A stretch of DNA of 39,563 nt from Streptomyces sp. DH37 (lineage in GTDB: Bacteria; Actinomycetota; Actinomycetes; Streptomycetales; Streptomycetaceae), in contig NZ_JARVKV010000065.1 in assembly GCF_029813835.1 (NCBI RefSeq), positions 1 to 39,563 of the forward strand. Direction: 5' to 3'. Shown piece after piece: positions 15,673 to 24,601 of this stretch. The first letter of the stretch is position 1. Every line of letters begins with the position of its first letter. The notes under the pieces are model-generated. The model saw only the letters and a program-made list of their open reading frames with translations, was not told the origin of the DNA and did not search any database. The position numbers and the translations under genes were made by a program.

Positions 15673-15844
15673 GGCAGACTCCTCGGACTCATCGGTGCGA
15701 AGGGGTGTTCAGGGGTGCGGTTCTTCGCAGGCTAGGCCGGGGGAGGGGGCGTCGACATGCACCGCTGCGGAGAAGTGGCCGTGTCGTGTTGGCCGCGGTG
15801 GACATGGCCGGCCGCGTACGGCGGCCAACTGCCGTGCCCGGGGT

Positions 15845-15850
15845 CTAGAT
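15845..15850 (+). promoter_or_regulatory. -10 box of a probable leaderless transcript
   Basis: TAGATT lies 7 bases before the GTG at 15858, the spacing expected if transcription starts at the first base of the start codon. No Shine-Dalgarno sequence precedes that GTG. Confidence 0.45.
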
Positions 15851-15857
15851 TGGGACG

Positions 15858-18077
15858 GTGGACGGGCGAGGGCGTGCCGGGCGAGGAGCAGAGCGGGGCA
15901 TGGTGGACGGCGGGGCGCACGGGGCATGGGACGCACGGGACCCGCGGGGGGCGCGCGGCGGGCCGGAGGGCCTGCCGGCGATGCCGCTGACCCCGCCCGC
16001 GCCGCCGATGCCGCGGCAGGCGCCCGCGGCCGGTCCCTCCCTGGGCGAGTGGCTGCGCACCCCGCGGCCCGAGGCGGGCCCGGGCGTCTGGCGGTACGGG
16101 CACCGGCCCAGGCCCCCGGAGGACCCCGACCGGCTGGACGACCGGCAGCTGCTGGGCGGCGCGGCGCTGGCGCTGCTGTGCGCCCTGCTGGTGTGGTCGC
16201 TGAACTACAACGGCTACATCCCGCCGCTGATGTGGCCGCTGGACTGGTTCACGCCCGACTCCTGGAAGGGCGCCTCGGGCGACGTCGAGGCCTTCGCCAC
16301 CGCCGCCTACGTCTACTACGCCCTCGTCGCCGCCCTGCTGGCGTGGGTCTTCGGGAAGATCGGCCGCTGGGGCGAGGTCTGGCGCCGCCACGTGCGCCCC
16401 GCGCTGGGCGGATCCCGGAACGGGGCGGGGCCGGACGCCGCCCCGGCCCCCGCGCCCCCCGGCGGCCCCGCCGACCCGGCGCTCTGGCCCCAGCTGCGGG
16501 CCGTCGGCGAGCACGCCGCCGCCGACCGGCTGACCGCCGAGATCCACGGCGGGCGCATGAACGACGTCGACTACGTCCGGATCGACCGCGCCTGGCAGTC
16601 GGTGCGGGCGCGGCACGACCGGCTGCCCGCCTTCACCGGGACCGTGCTCGACCGGGGCGCCGCGGCCTTCACCCACCCCTCCGGGGACCGCGACCTGCCC
16701 GCCCGGGCGGCCCGGCACGACCTGCTGACCGGGCAGGTGCGGCTGGGCGCCGCGCCCGACGAGGAGCGCAACCCGTACGCCTACCGCGGCGTCTCCCTCG
16801 CCCTGGAGCCCGCGCTGCTGAGCACCTCGCTGCTGGTGGTGGGGCCGTCGGCGGCGGGCAAGACCAGCCGGGTGGTGCGGCCCGTGGTGGAGTCCCTCGC
16901 CCTCCAGGCGCTCGCCGGGCGGGCCGCGGTGGTCGCCGTGGGCACGGCGGGCGCCGGGCTCGGCTCCGACGACGCCTACGACGTGGTGGTCCGGCTCGGC
17001 GACCCCGCCTCCGCCCACGACCTCGACCTCTACGGCGGCACCGACGACCCGGACGAGGCCGCCGCCGTCCTGGCCGAGGCGCTGGTGGGGGACGTGCCCG
17101 GCGGCCCGGCCGGACCCGGCGGGGCGGGCGGCTTCGGCGGCGAGGCCGACACCCGCCGCGCCGCCACCGCCCTCGCCCAGCTCATCGGCCCCCACCGGGC
17201 CGCCCACGGACGCTTCCCGTCCGTCCCCGAACTGCGCGAGCTGCTCGACGGGGTCCCGGTCGCCCTCGCCGCGCTGCGCCAGGCGTGCGAGGCCGCCGGG
17301 GACGGCGCCGCCCTGCGCGAACTGGACGCCCGCGAGCGCCAGGCCGGGCGCCCCGGCGACGTGGGCCCGCTGCTCGCCGACCGGATCGCGCTGCTGGACC
17401 GGCCCGCGTTCGCCGGGTTCTTCGGCACCGGCGGCGGCGCCCGCCCCTTCGCCATGCGCCATCTGGAGCACCCGCTGCGGGTCCGCGTCGACCTGCCCGA
17501 GCGCGGCCACGCCGAGGCCTCCCGGCTGCTGGCCCGCCTGCTGCTCGCCCAGTTCACCGCCTGCGCCCGCGACCGCGACGAGCGCTCCCTCTTCGCCTGC
17601 CTGGTGCTCGACGACGCCGCGCACACCCTCACCCCCGCCTCCGTGCGCGCCGTCCAGCGGCTGCGGACGGCCAACGCGGGGGTGGTGCTGGCGCTGCGCA
17701 GCCTGGACGAGGTGCCCGAGCCGCTGCGCGCGGCGGCGGTCGGAGCGGTCGGCTGCCGGGTGGTGCTGTCGGGGGTGAGCACCTGGGACGGCGAGGTGTT
17801 CGCGCAGGCGTGGGGCCGGGACTGGGTGAAGACCGAGGACGTCACCCACAACCCCGACTTCTCCGGCGGCCTGCTCCGCCGCGCCCTGCGCGGGGTGCGC
17901 ACCCTGTTCACGGGGGTGCGGGCGACCACCCGCTCGGTCACGGTGCGCACGGTCCAGCGCGAGCGCTGGTCCGCCTCCGACCTCGCCCACAAGGTGCCGC
18001 CGGGCCACGCGGTGGTGTCGCTCACCACCGTCCGGGGCGAGGCGAGCCCGCCGGTCCTCACCCGGCTCGGGGAGTAA
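15858..18077 (+). CDS. VirD4/TraG-like membrane ATPase, chromosomal
   Basis: The 739-aa protein has a disordered Pro/Gly/Arg N-terminus, two membrane helices at about residues 95-118 and 150-172, and a large cytoplasmic P-loop ATPase domain. Walker A reads VGPSAAGKTS at about residue 330 and Walker B ACLVLDDAAH at about 580. The arrangement resembles type-IV coupling proteins, but no relaxase or other conjugation genes are nearby, and many Streptomyces carry such a chromosomal protein of unknown role. The GTG at 15858 suits a leaderless message; an ATG at 15900 in the same frame is the alternative. A PucR-type regulator follows on the same strand after 234 bases. Confidence 0.75.
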   Translation: MDGRGRAGRGAERGMVDGGAHGAWDARDPRGARGGPEGLPAMPLTPPAPPMPRQAPAAGPSLGEWLRTPRPEAGPGVWRYGHRPRPPEDPDRLDDRQLLGGAALALLCALLVWSLNYNGYIPPLMWPLDWFTPDSWKGASGDVEAFATAAYVYYALVAALLAWVFGKIGRWGEVWRRHVRPALGGSRNGAGPDAAPAPAPPGGPADPALWPQLRAVGEHAAADRLTAEIHGGRMNDVDYVRIDRAWQSVRARHDRLPAFTGTVLDRGAAAFTHPSGDRDLPARAARHDLLTGQVRLGAAPDEERNPYAYRGVSLALEPALLSTSLLVVGPSAAGKTSRVVRPVVESLALQALAGRAAVVAVGTAGAGLGSDDAYDVVVRLGDPASAHDLDLYGGTDDPDEAAAVLAEALVGDVPGGPAGPGGAGGFGGEADTRRAATALAQLIGPHRAAHGRFPSVPELRELLDGVPVALAALRQACEAAGDGAALRELDARERQAGRPGDVGPLLADRIALLDRPAFAGFFGTGGGARPFAMRHLEHPLRVRVDLPERGHAEASRLLARLLLAQFTACARDRDERSLFACLVLDDAAHTLTPASVRAVQRLRTANAGVVLALRSLDEVPEPLRAAAVGAVGCRVVLSGVSTWDGEVFAQAWGRDWVKTEDVTHNPDFSGGLLRRALRGVRTLFTGVRATTRSVTVRTVQRERWSASDLAHKVPPGHAVVSLTTVRGEASPPVLTRLGE

Positions 18078-18311
18078 CGGGGGCGCGCGGGCAGCGGGGG
18101 AGAGCGGGGAGCGCACGACGGCGCGTACGGCTGTACGGTCAGGCGCGGTACCGCCGTATCCTTCTTATCCTCCTCACCCTCGCCTTCGCCCACTCCCGCC
18201 CGTCCCCGCCCACCCCCGCCACCGCACGGACGGAAACCCGTCGCCGTCCCTCCCCGCCCGCCAAGGCCGCCGACCGGGCGGCCGACCGCCGGAAAGGGCC
18301 TCAGGTCAGCC

Positions 18312-20009
18312 ATGTCGCTCACCCTCGCCTCGCTGGTCCAGCACTCCTCCCTCAAGCTCACCGTCCTCGCGGGCGAGGGGCGGCTGGACACCCCCGTGCG
18401 CTGGGCCCACGTCAGCGAGCTGGCCGACCCCGTGCCGTACCTGGAGGGCGGGGAGCTGCTGCTGGTCACGGCGATGAAGCTCGCCGTCGAGGACGCGGAG
18501 GCGATGCGCCGCTACGTCGCGCGGCTGGACGCCGCCGGGGTGGTCGGGCTGGGCTTCGCGGCCGGGGTCGCCTATGACAGGGTGCCGCGGGCGCTGCTGG
18601 ACGCCGCCCGCGAGGCCGGCTTCCCGCTGCTGGAGGTGCCCCGGCGCACCCCGTTCCTGGCCATCAGCAAGGCGGTCTCGGCGGCCAACGCCGCGGAGCA
18701 GTACCGCGCGGTCACCGCCGGCTTCGAGGCCCAGCGCGAGATGACCCGCGCCGCGCTGTCCGCGCGGGGTCCCGCCGCCCTGCTGGCGAAACTGGCCTCC
18801 CACGTCGACGGCTGGGCCGCGCTCTACGACGTCTCCGGCGCGCTGGTCGCCGCCGCCCCCGCCTGGGCGTCCCGCCGCGCCGCCCGGCTGACCGGCGAGG
18901 TGCGGCGGCTGCGCGACCGGCCCGCGCCCGCCAGCGCCGTGGTGAGCGAGGCGGAGGACGGCGACCGGGCCGGGGAGCGGGCCGAGGACCGGGTGGAGCT
19001 GCAGTCGATCGGCTCGGGGCGGCGGGTGAGGGCCGTGCTCGCGGTCGGCACCGGCGCCCCGCCGGGAACCGCCGAGCGCTACGCCGTCAACTCCGCCGTC
19101 GCCCTGCTGACCCTGACCACCGAGAGGTCCCGCGCCCTGCTGGAGGCCGAGCGGCGGCTGGGCGCGGCGGTGCTGCGGATGCTGCTGGCGGGGGAGGCCG
19201 ACCACGCCCGGGCGGTGGCCGGCCCGCTCTACGGCACGCTGCTGGACGAGCCGCTGCGGGTGGTCGTGGCCGAGGGCGCGGCGGGACGGCGCAGGACGGC
19301 GGGGGCCGCGGAGGCCGCCGGGGACACGGCGCGGGGCGGCGCTCCCGGTGAGGCGTGCGAGCCGGAGGGCGCCCTGCCCGCCGGGGTGCGGGCGCTCGCC
19401 GAGCGGGCCGAGTCGGCCGCCGCGCGGGCCGGGGAGTCGGTCCTGCTGGTCCCGCACGACCGGCGGCTGGTGGGACTGGTGGCGGACGGCGGCGCCGCCG
19501 CGGCGGCCTGCGCGGACTTCGCGGGCCGGACGGCGGCCGCCGAGGGCGAACCGGTGGGCGCCGGGCCGGAGCACGCGGTGGTCGTCGGCGTCTCGGCGCC
19601 CGCCGGGCTCGCCTCCGCGGCCGCCGCCTTCAAGCAGGCCGAGCAGGCGCTGTCCGTCGCCCGCCGCCGCGGCCGGGCGCTGGTCGAGCACGAGGACGTC
19701 GCCTCCGGCTCGGTGCTCCCGCTGCTGGCCGACGACGCGGTGCGCGCCTTCGCCGACGGCATGCTGCGGGCGCTGCACGAGCACGACGCGCACGGCCGCG
19801 GCGACCTGGTCGCCTCGCTGCACGCCTGGCTCTCCCGGCACGGGCAGTGGGACGCGGCCGCCGCCGACCTCGGCGTCCACCGGCACACCCTCCGCTACCG
19901 GATGCGGCGGGTCGAGGAGATCCTCGGCCGGTCGCTGGACGATCCGGACGTGCGGATGGAGCTGTGGCTGGCGCTCAAGGCGACGGCGACCGTGCCCCCC
20001 GCCGGCTAG
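18312..20009 (+). CDS. PucR-family transcriptional regulator
   Basis: The 565-aa cytoplasmic regulator has an N-terminal PucR ligand domain (about residues 8-125, including ELADPVPYLEGGELLLVTAM), a GGDEF-like middle region (about 300-450), and a C-terminal HTH_30 helix-turn-helix (about 505-555, with DLGVHRHTLRYRMRRVEEILG). Family members control purine, proline or GABA breakdown, and its place between gabT and a second aldehyde dehydrogenase points to GABA/polyamine control. The ATG at 18312 is preceded by a weak AGG. The 234 bases before it hold no gene; a promoter is expected there but I see no clear boxes. Confidence 0.88.
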   Translation: MSLTLASLVQHSSLKLTVLAGEGRLDTPVRWAHVSELADPVPYLEGGELLLVTAMKLAVEDAEAMRRYVARLDAAGVVGLGFAAGVAYDRVPRALLDAAREAGFPLLEVPRRTPFLAISKAVSAANAAEQYRAVTAGFEAQREMTRAALSARGPAALLAKLASHVDGWAALYDVSGALVAAAPAWASRRAARLTGEVRRLRDRPAPASAVVSEAEDGDRAGERAEDRVELQSIGSGRRVRAVLAVGTGAPPGTAERYAVNSAVALLTLTTERSRALLEAERRLGAAVLRMLLAGEADHARAVAGPLYGTLLDEPLRVVVAEGAAGRRRTAGAAEAAGDTARGGAPGEACEPEGALPAGVRALAERAESAAARAGESVLLVPHDRRLVGLVADGGAAAAACADFAGRTAAAEGEPVGAGPEHAVVVGVSAPAGLASAAAAFKQAEQALSVARRRGRALVEHEDVASGSVLPLLADDAVRAFADGMLRALHEHDAHGRGDLVASLHAWLSRHGQWDAAAADLGVHRHTLRYRMRRVEEILGRSLDDPDVRMELWLALKATATVPPAG

Positions 20010-20010
20010 G

Positions 20011-20030
20011 CGTCCGGGAGGGGCCGGACG
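20011..20030. terminator. Hairpin between convergent genes
   Basis: CGTCCGG (20011-20017) and CCGGACG (20024-20030) form a 7-base-pair stem with a 6-base loop directly after the PucR stop, 17 bases before the end of the convergent carboxypeptidase gene. Confidence 0.65.
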
Positions 20031-20046
20031 GGGGCCGGAGCGCCGG

Positions 20047-21378
20047 TCAGGAGCAGTACTGCGCCTCCTTGCCGATCGAGCGGTACATGCAGTCGGCGTT
20101 CTCCAGCAGCAGCAGGACGGCCCCCTCGTTGCGGCTGGTCTCCCGCTCGATCACCTCGTCGGGCGGGTAGAAGCCCTCCCGCCCGTTGGGGCCGGGGTAC
20201 ATCTCGAAGGTGTAGCTGAAGATGCGGTGCTCGGCCCACATCCAGTCGTTGATGGTGCCGTCGGTGATGTACAGGTCGCTGGACTGCTGCGGGGTGTAGC
20301 CGTTGGAGGCGGCCATCGCCCTGCCGACGGTGGCGAAGGCGTTGTGGTCGTCCCGGGTGAGGCCCTCGGCGGTGTCGTTGTAGGTGTAGCCGTAGGGCCA
20401 CAGCACCAGCTCGCTGTAGGTGTGGAAGTCGATGTGCGCCTTGATCTGCTGCTTTCCGCCCACGACCCGGCCGCGCACGAAGTCGGCGACGACCTTCACC
20501 TCGGGCGCGGACCCGGCCGAGGGGCCGCGGTAGGTGGTGCTGGAGGGGCTGGTGGAGGAGCCGCCGCAGCAGCCCCAGCGGTAGTACCAGTTGCGGTTGA
20601 GGTCGGTGCCGACGTACGAGGAGCCGGGGGTGGGCTGGCGGTTCTTGCGCCAGCTGCGGTAGCTGCCCGAGGCGATGTCGTACTCGCCGCCGTCGGGGTT
20701 GACGTCCGCGATCACCCACAGCTCGCGGGTGTCGACCATGCGGGTGATGCGGGAGTCCGAGCCGTACCGCTCGCCGAACTCGCGGATCACGTACAGCGCC
20801 ATCTCGACGGTCAGGTGCTCGCGGGCGTGCTGGTGGTGGGTGAACAGCACCTCCGGCTCGGCCTCGTCGGCGGCGGCGTTGTTGCTGATCTTGACGGCGA
20901 CGATGTCGCGGCCCTGGTAGGACTTGCCGATGACCTTCCTGGTCATGATGTTCGGGTACTTCTGCACGTATCCGTTGATCGCCGCCATGGTCTCGGCGTA
21001 GTTGTGGTAGCCGGAGTCGGAGGGCGGGAAGTCGAGGGTGCCCGCCCCGCCTTCCGCGGGGGCCCGCTCCGGGGGAGCGGGGAGCGCGGTGAGGCGGTGG
21101 CCCGCCTTGCGCAGCCTCTCGGCCTGCGCGGCGTCGGCGGTGACCACCACCGAGTGCTCGCGCACCGCGTCGATGGCCGCGCCGGTGCGGGCGATGGCCG
21201 TACGCCGGGCGGCGTCGGAGACTCCGGCGATCTCGTACTGCCGCTCGCCGGCGGCGGTGGCCCGCCGGTCGTCGCCGGGGGGAGCGGCGGTGGCCTGCGC
21301 CCCGAGCGGAACGGCCAGTGCGAGGGTGAGGAGGACGGCGGCGGTGAGGGTCCGCCGCCGGTGAGGACGTCTACGCAT
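20047..21378 (-). CDS. Secreted M14 zinc carboxypeptidase
   Basis: The 443-aa extracellular peptidase would remove C-terminal residues from peptides. It has a Sec-type signal peptide (residues about 1-31, basic RRRPHRRR then a hydrophobic core ending near ATA), a propeptide-like region to about residue 115, then the M14 catalytic domain. Zinc ligands are seen in HHQHAREH (H-x2-E) and in HIDFHTYSE; the substrate-binding DLNRNW and the catalytic Glu in YTFEMYP are present. Several Cys near the middle and C-terminus could form disulphides. The ATG at 21378 has AGGAG upstream. It is divergent from the second aldehyde dehydrogenase, with a 263-base gap holding both promoters. Confidence 0.92.
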   Translation of the reverse strand: MRRRPHRRRTLTAAVLLTLALAVPLGAQATAAPPGDDRRATAAGERQYEIAGVSDAARRTAIARTGAAIDAVREHSVVVTADAAQAERLRKAGHRLTALPAPPERAPAEGGAGTLDFPPSDSGYHNYAETMAAINGYVQKYPNIMTRKVIGKSYQGRDIVAVKISNNAAADEAEPEVLFTHHQHAREHLTVEMALYVIREFGERYGSDSRITRMVDTRELWVIADVNPDGGEYDIASGSYRSWRKNRQPTPGSSYVGTDLNRNWYYRWGCCGGSSTSPSSTTYRGPSAGSAPEVKVVADFVRGRVVGGKQQIKAHIDFHTYSELVLWPYGYTYNDTAEGLTRDDHNAFATVGRAMAASNGYTPQQSSDLYITDGTINDWMWAEHRIFSYTFEMYPGPNGREGFYPPDEVIERETSRNEGAVLLLLENADCMYRSIGKEAQYCS

Positions 21379-21641
21379 CGCGTCTCCTGGGGTGTCCAGT
21401 TCGACGGGTGGGGGTGGTGCGTTCCGTGCTGTGTCATGGTCGCGGCAACCATGCGGGCGGGCAACCGGGCCCTCCCTGCCAAAGCGGTGCGCGGACGGAC
21501 CCGAGTGGTACGCGCCGGACAAGAGTCCCGCACGGCCGCGGCCCCTACGGTGGTGCCGGGAGCCGGCCGCGCAGCCGCCGGGCCCGCACACCCGATCACC
21601 ACCTCCATCGCTCCACCACTTCGGAAGGGCCGGGATACGCA

Positions 21642-23096
21642 GTGACCACAGCGACCTCCCCACACGCGTTCTGGCTCGCCGGCCGCGAGGCGACCGGCGA
21701 CGAGACCTTCGAGGTCACCTCGCCCTGGGACGGCCGGACCGTCGCCACCGTCAGCGTCCCCACCGAGGACCAGGTCGAGCGGGCCGTGGCCGCCGCGGCC
21801 GGGGTGGCCGCCGAGTTCGCGGCCACGCCCGCGCACGTGCGCGCCGCCGCGCTCGACCACGTGGTGCGGCGGCTGACCGAGCGCGCCGAGGAGGTCGCGC
21901 GGCTGATCTCGGCCGAGAGCGGCAAGCCCGTCAAGTGGGCCCGCGGCGAGGTCGCCCGCTGCGTCTCGGTCTTCCGCTGGGCCGCCGAGGAGGCCCGCCG
22001 CTTCAACGGCGGCACCGCCCAGCGGCTGGACACCGACGCGGGCGGGGTCGGCCGCCTCGCCCTGACCCGCCGCTTCCCGCGCGGACCGGTGCTGGGCATC
22101 GCGCCGTTCAACTTCCCCCTCAACCTGTGCGCCCACAAGGTCGCCCCGGCCGTCGCGGTCGGCGCGCCGATCATCCTCAAGCCCGCCCCGGCGACCCCGC
22201 TGTCGGGACTCATCATCGGCGAACTGCTGGCCGAGACCGACCTGCCGGCCGGCTCCTGGTCCGTCCTGACCGTCCCCAACGACCGCATGCCGTCGCTGGT
22301 GGCCGACGAGCGGCTGCCGGTCATCTCCTTCACCGGCTCCGGCCCCGTGGGCTGGTCCATCCTGGACTCCGTGCCCCGCAAGCGCGTCACCCTGGAACTG
22401 GGCGGCAACGGCGCGGCCGTGGTGCTGGCCGACTACTCCTCCGAGGCCGACCTGGACCGGGCCGCGCAGCGCATCGCGACCTTCTCCAACTACCAGGGCG
22501 GGCAGTCCTGCATCTCCGTGCAGCGCGTCATCGCCGACGCCTCCGTCTACGACCGGCTGGTGCCCAAGGTGGTCGCGGCCGTCGAGGCGCAGGTCACCGG
22601 CGACCCGTCGGACGACGCCACCGACGTCGGCCCGCTGATCAGCGAGGACGCCGCGAAGCGGGTGGAGTCCTGGGTGGACGAGGCGGTCGCGGCCGGCGCG
22701 AAGCTGCTGACCGGCGGCAAGCGCGACGGCGCCGCGTACGCCCCCACCGTCCTCGCCGACGTCCCCGCCGACGCCACGATCTCCTGCGAGGAGGTCTTCG
22801 GGCCCGTGCTGACCCTCGCCTCCGCCGAGGGCGAGGAGGCCGCCTTCGCCGCGGTCAACGACTCGAAGTACGGCCTGCAGGCGGGCGTGTTCACCCACGA
22901 CGTGCAGGCCGCCTTCCGCGCCCACCGCGCCCTGGAGGTCGGCGGCGTGATCATCGGCGACGTGCCCTCCTACCGCGCCGACCAGATGCCCTACGGCGGC
23001 GCCAAGGAGTCCGGCGTCGGCCGCGAGGGCGTGCTGTTCGCCATGGAGGACTACACCTACGAGCGGGTCATGGTCCTCACCGGCCTGGACCTGTGA
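21642..23096 (+). CDS. Aldehyde dehydrogenase, candidate succinate-semialdehyde step
   Basis: The 484-aa NAD(P)-dependent aldehyde dehydrogenase has the NAD-binding region PFNFPLN, the catalytic Glu in LELGGNG and the catalytic Cys in GGQSCIS, with normal length. It differs clearly from the 9323 enzyme in these motifs. With gabT and a PucR regulator nearby it may oxidise succinate semialdehyde to succinate, but the motifs resemble broader non-phosphorylating dehydrogenases, so the substrate is open. The GTG at 21642 begins the conserved part; an open frame continues upstream to 21408 but is noncoding in character. Transcription ends at the long hairpin 23121-23155. Confidence 0.82.
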   Translation: MTTATSPHAFWLAGREATGDETFEVTSPWDGRTVATVSVPTEDQVERAVAAAAGVAAEFAATPAHVRAAALDHVVRRLTERAEEVARLISAESGKPVKWARGEVARCVSVFRWAAEEARRFNGGTAQRLDTDAGGVGRLALTRRFPRGPVLGIAPFNFPLNLCAHKVAPAVAVGAPIILKPAPATPLSGLIIGELLAETDLPAGSWSVLTVPNDRMPSLVADERLPVISFTGSGPVGWSILDSVPRKRVTLELGGNGAAVVLADYSSEADLDRAAQRIATFSNYQGGQSCISVQRVIADASVYDRLVPKVVAAVEAQVTGDPSDDATDVGPLISEDAAKRVESWVDEAVAAGAKLLTGGKRDGAAYAPTVLADVPADATISCEEVFGPVLTLASAEGEEAAFAAVNDSKYGLQAGVFTHDVQAAFRAHRALEVGGVIIGDVPSYRADQMPYGGAKESGVGREGVLFAMEDYTYERVMVLTGLDL

Positions 23097-23120
23097 CCCC
23101 CACCCGTCCGGTGCTTCACG

Positions 23121-23155
23121 GCGGCCGGGGCGCGCACCGTGCGCGCCCCGGCCGC
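23121..23155. terminator. Strong hairpin terminator
   Basis: This is a perfect 17-base inverted repeat around a single central base (GCGGCCGGGGCGCGCAC and its complement), located 24 bases after the aldehyde dehydrogenase stop. Confidence 0.85.
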
Positions 23156-23189
23156 TTCCCCGTCGTGACGGGCCGTGCCCACCCGTAGG

Positions 23190-23195
23190 TACAGT
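23190..23195 (+). promoter_or_regulatory. -10 box of a probable leaderless transcript
   Basis: TACAGT lies 6 bases before the GTG at 23202 with no ribosome binding site between, which suggests a leaderless mRNA for the small ORF and the coupled phosphotriesterase-like gene. Confidence 0.4.
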
Positions 23196-23201
23196 CGCGG
23201 T

Positions 23202-23636
23202 GTGAACACCGCGGAGGAACCGGTCGGGGCCGGGCGGGAACCGCTGCGGGAGCGCGGGCGCGTCGGCACCGGCCCCCGCGGCGCCGAGCAGGCGCGCGCC
23301 GCCGCCGGGAGGGACCCGGAGGGCGGGGGAGCGGGGAGTCCGCCGCCTCCCCCGGCCCCGCCGCGTCGGCGGCCGGGGGGCCGCCCGCGCCGCTCGACGC
23401 CCGCACCCTCCCCGCACGACCGCCCGAGGAGGCGCCGCCCCGTGCCCGCCACGCAGGACGAGATCACCCCGCCCGCCGTCCGCGAGCCCGGGGCGCACTC
23501 CGCCGCCCCCGCGCTCGTTCCGCACCGCCGGGAGCCGGTCCGCCCCACCCTCCGGGAGGAGCCCGGCGAGCGGCCGCCCGGCCGAGCCCGGTACGCGGTC
23601 CCGCATCCGTCCGGGGGCTTCGGGGAGGGGCGGTGA
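23202..23636 (+). CDS. Small disordered hypothetical protein
   Basis: The predicted 144-aa product is rich in Pro, Arg, Gly and Ala with no recognisable domain. Support for it being real is the high GC at third positions throughout, a leaderless-type promoter directly before the GTG, and a stop that overlaps the next gene's start as GTGA. Against it are the low complexity of the protein and its position at the head of a decaying region. It may be a decayed remnant rather than a functional gene. Confidence 0.4.
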   Translation: MNTAEEPVGAGREPLRERGRVGTGPRGAEQARAAAGRDPEGGGAGSPPPPPAPPRRRPGGRPRRSTPAPSPHDRPRRRRPVPATQDEITPPAVREPGAHSAAPALVPHRREPVRPTLREEPGERPPGRARYAVPHPSGGFGEGR

Positions 23637-24592
23637 TCGCGGCCGTTCGCACCGTCCTGGGCGACCTGCCGCCCGGCGAACTCGGCGTCACCGACGCCCA
23701 CGGCCGCCTCTTCCCGCACACCCCGCCGCCGCCCGGCCGGGAGCCGGGCGACGGGGAGGCGGCCGAGGCCGGACTGCGCGCCTTCCGCGAACGGGGCGGA
23801 GGCGCGGTGGCGCGGTGGACGCCGTACGGCACGGGCCGCCGCGGCGCCGCGCTCGCCGCGCTCTCCCGGGCCACGGGCGTCCACCTCGTCGCCGCCACCG
23901 GACTGCACCGCGCGGCCCACTACGGCAGCGGCGAACTCGCCGCCGTCAAGCGCGAGATGGCCGGCCTGTTCGTCGAGGAGCTGACGGCCGGGCTGCGCGA
24001 CGCGCCGGGCGGCTCCCCGGACGGCGCGGCGCCGCGCGCCGGGATGGTCACGGTCGCCGGAGCCCTCCACGGACCGGACGCCCACGCGGTGCGCACCATG
24101 ACGGCCGCCGCCGAGGCCCACCACGCCACCGGCGCGCCCGTCGGCGTCGACCTGGGGGCGGACACGGCCGCCGCCGAGGTCCTGGAGCTGCTGTGCGGGC
24201 GGCTGGCCGTGCCGCCCGCGAGCGTCCTGCTGGGCCTGGGCCTGGGCCCGGGCCCGGGCCGTGCGGGCCGCTTCCCCGATTCCCGGGCGCAGCGGGAGGC
24301 CGCCGCGTCCGGCGCGTATCTGGTGTTCGGCGGTCCCGACGGCCCCGGCGGCCTTGGCGGTCCCGATGCTCCCGATGGCGAGCACCGCGCCGCCGGCCGG
24401 CGGCTGCCGGACACCCTCGCCGACCTCGCCGCGGCCGGACACGCCGAGCGGCTGCTGCTCGGCGGCGCCGCAGGAGCCCTCCCGGCGGGCGGCCTCCGTC
24501 CGCGGGTCGCGCGCGAGCTGGGCGGGGAACTGGCCGATCTGGTCCTCGTCCACAACCCCGCCCGCGCCTACGCGGCCGACTGGAGGGCATGA
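23633..24592 (+). CDS. Phosphotriesterase-family protein without metal ligands
   Basis: The 319-aa frame is recognisable as the actinobacterial phosphotriesterase/lactonase family from VRTVLGDLPPGELGVTDAH at the N-terminus and the TMTAAAEAHHATGAPVGV region. Every expected metal ligand is changed: the HxH motif reads HGR, the carboxylated Lys position reads VTV where IKV is usual, the His in V-x-H-L-x-x-G-T reads VDLGADT, the LGH-L-N position reads LLGLGLGPG, and the Asp near the C-terminus (normally LLGGD) reads LLGGA. The frame itself is open, so this is a pseudoenzyme or an early pseudogene. The GTG at 23633 has GGAGGGG upstream. Confidence 0.65.
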   Translation: MIAAVRTVLGDLPPGELGVTDAHGRLFPHTPPPPGREPGDGEAAEAGLRAFRERGGGAVARWTPYGTGRRGAALAALSRATGVHLVAATGLHRAAHYGSGELAAVKREMAGLFVEELTAGLRDAPGGSPDGAAPRAGMVTVAGALHGPDAHAVRTMTAAAEAHHATGAPVGVDLGADTAAAEVLELLCGRLAVPPASVLLGLGLGPGPGRAGRFPDSRAQREAAASGAYLVFGGPDGPGGLGGPDAPDGEHRAAGRRLPDTLADLAAAGHAERLLLGGAAGALPAGGLRPRVARELGGELADLVLVHNPARAYAADWRA

Positions 24593-24601
24593 GGCGACCG
24601 C

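Noticed and set aside
15732..18116. Reverse-strand frame of 794 codons opposite the VirD4-like ATPase.
   Set aside because: Low-complexity antisense shadow; the forward frame has Walker motifs and membrane helices.
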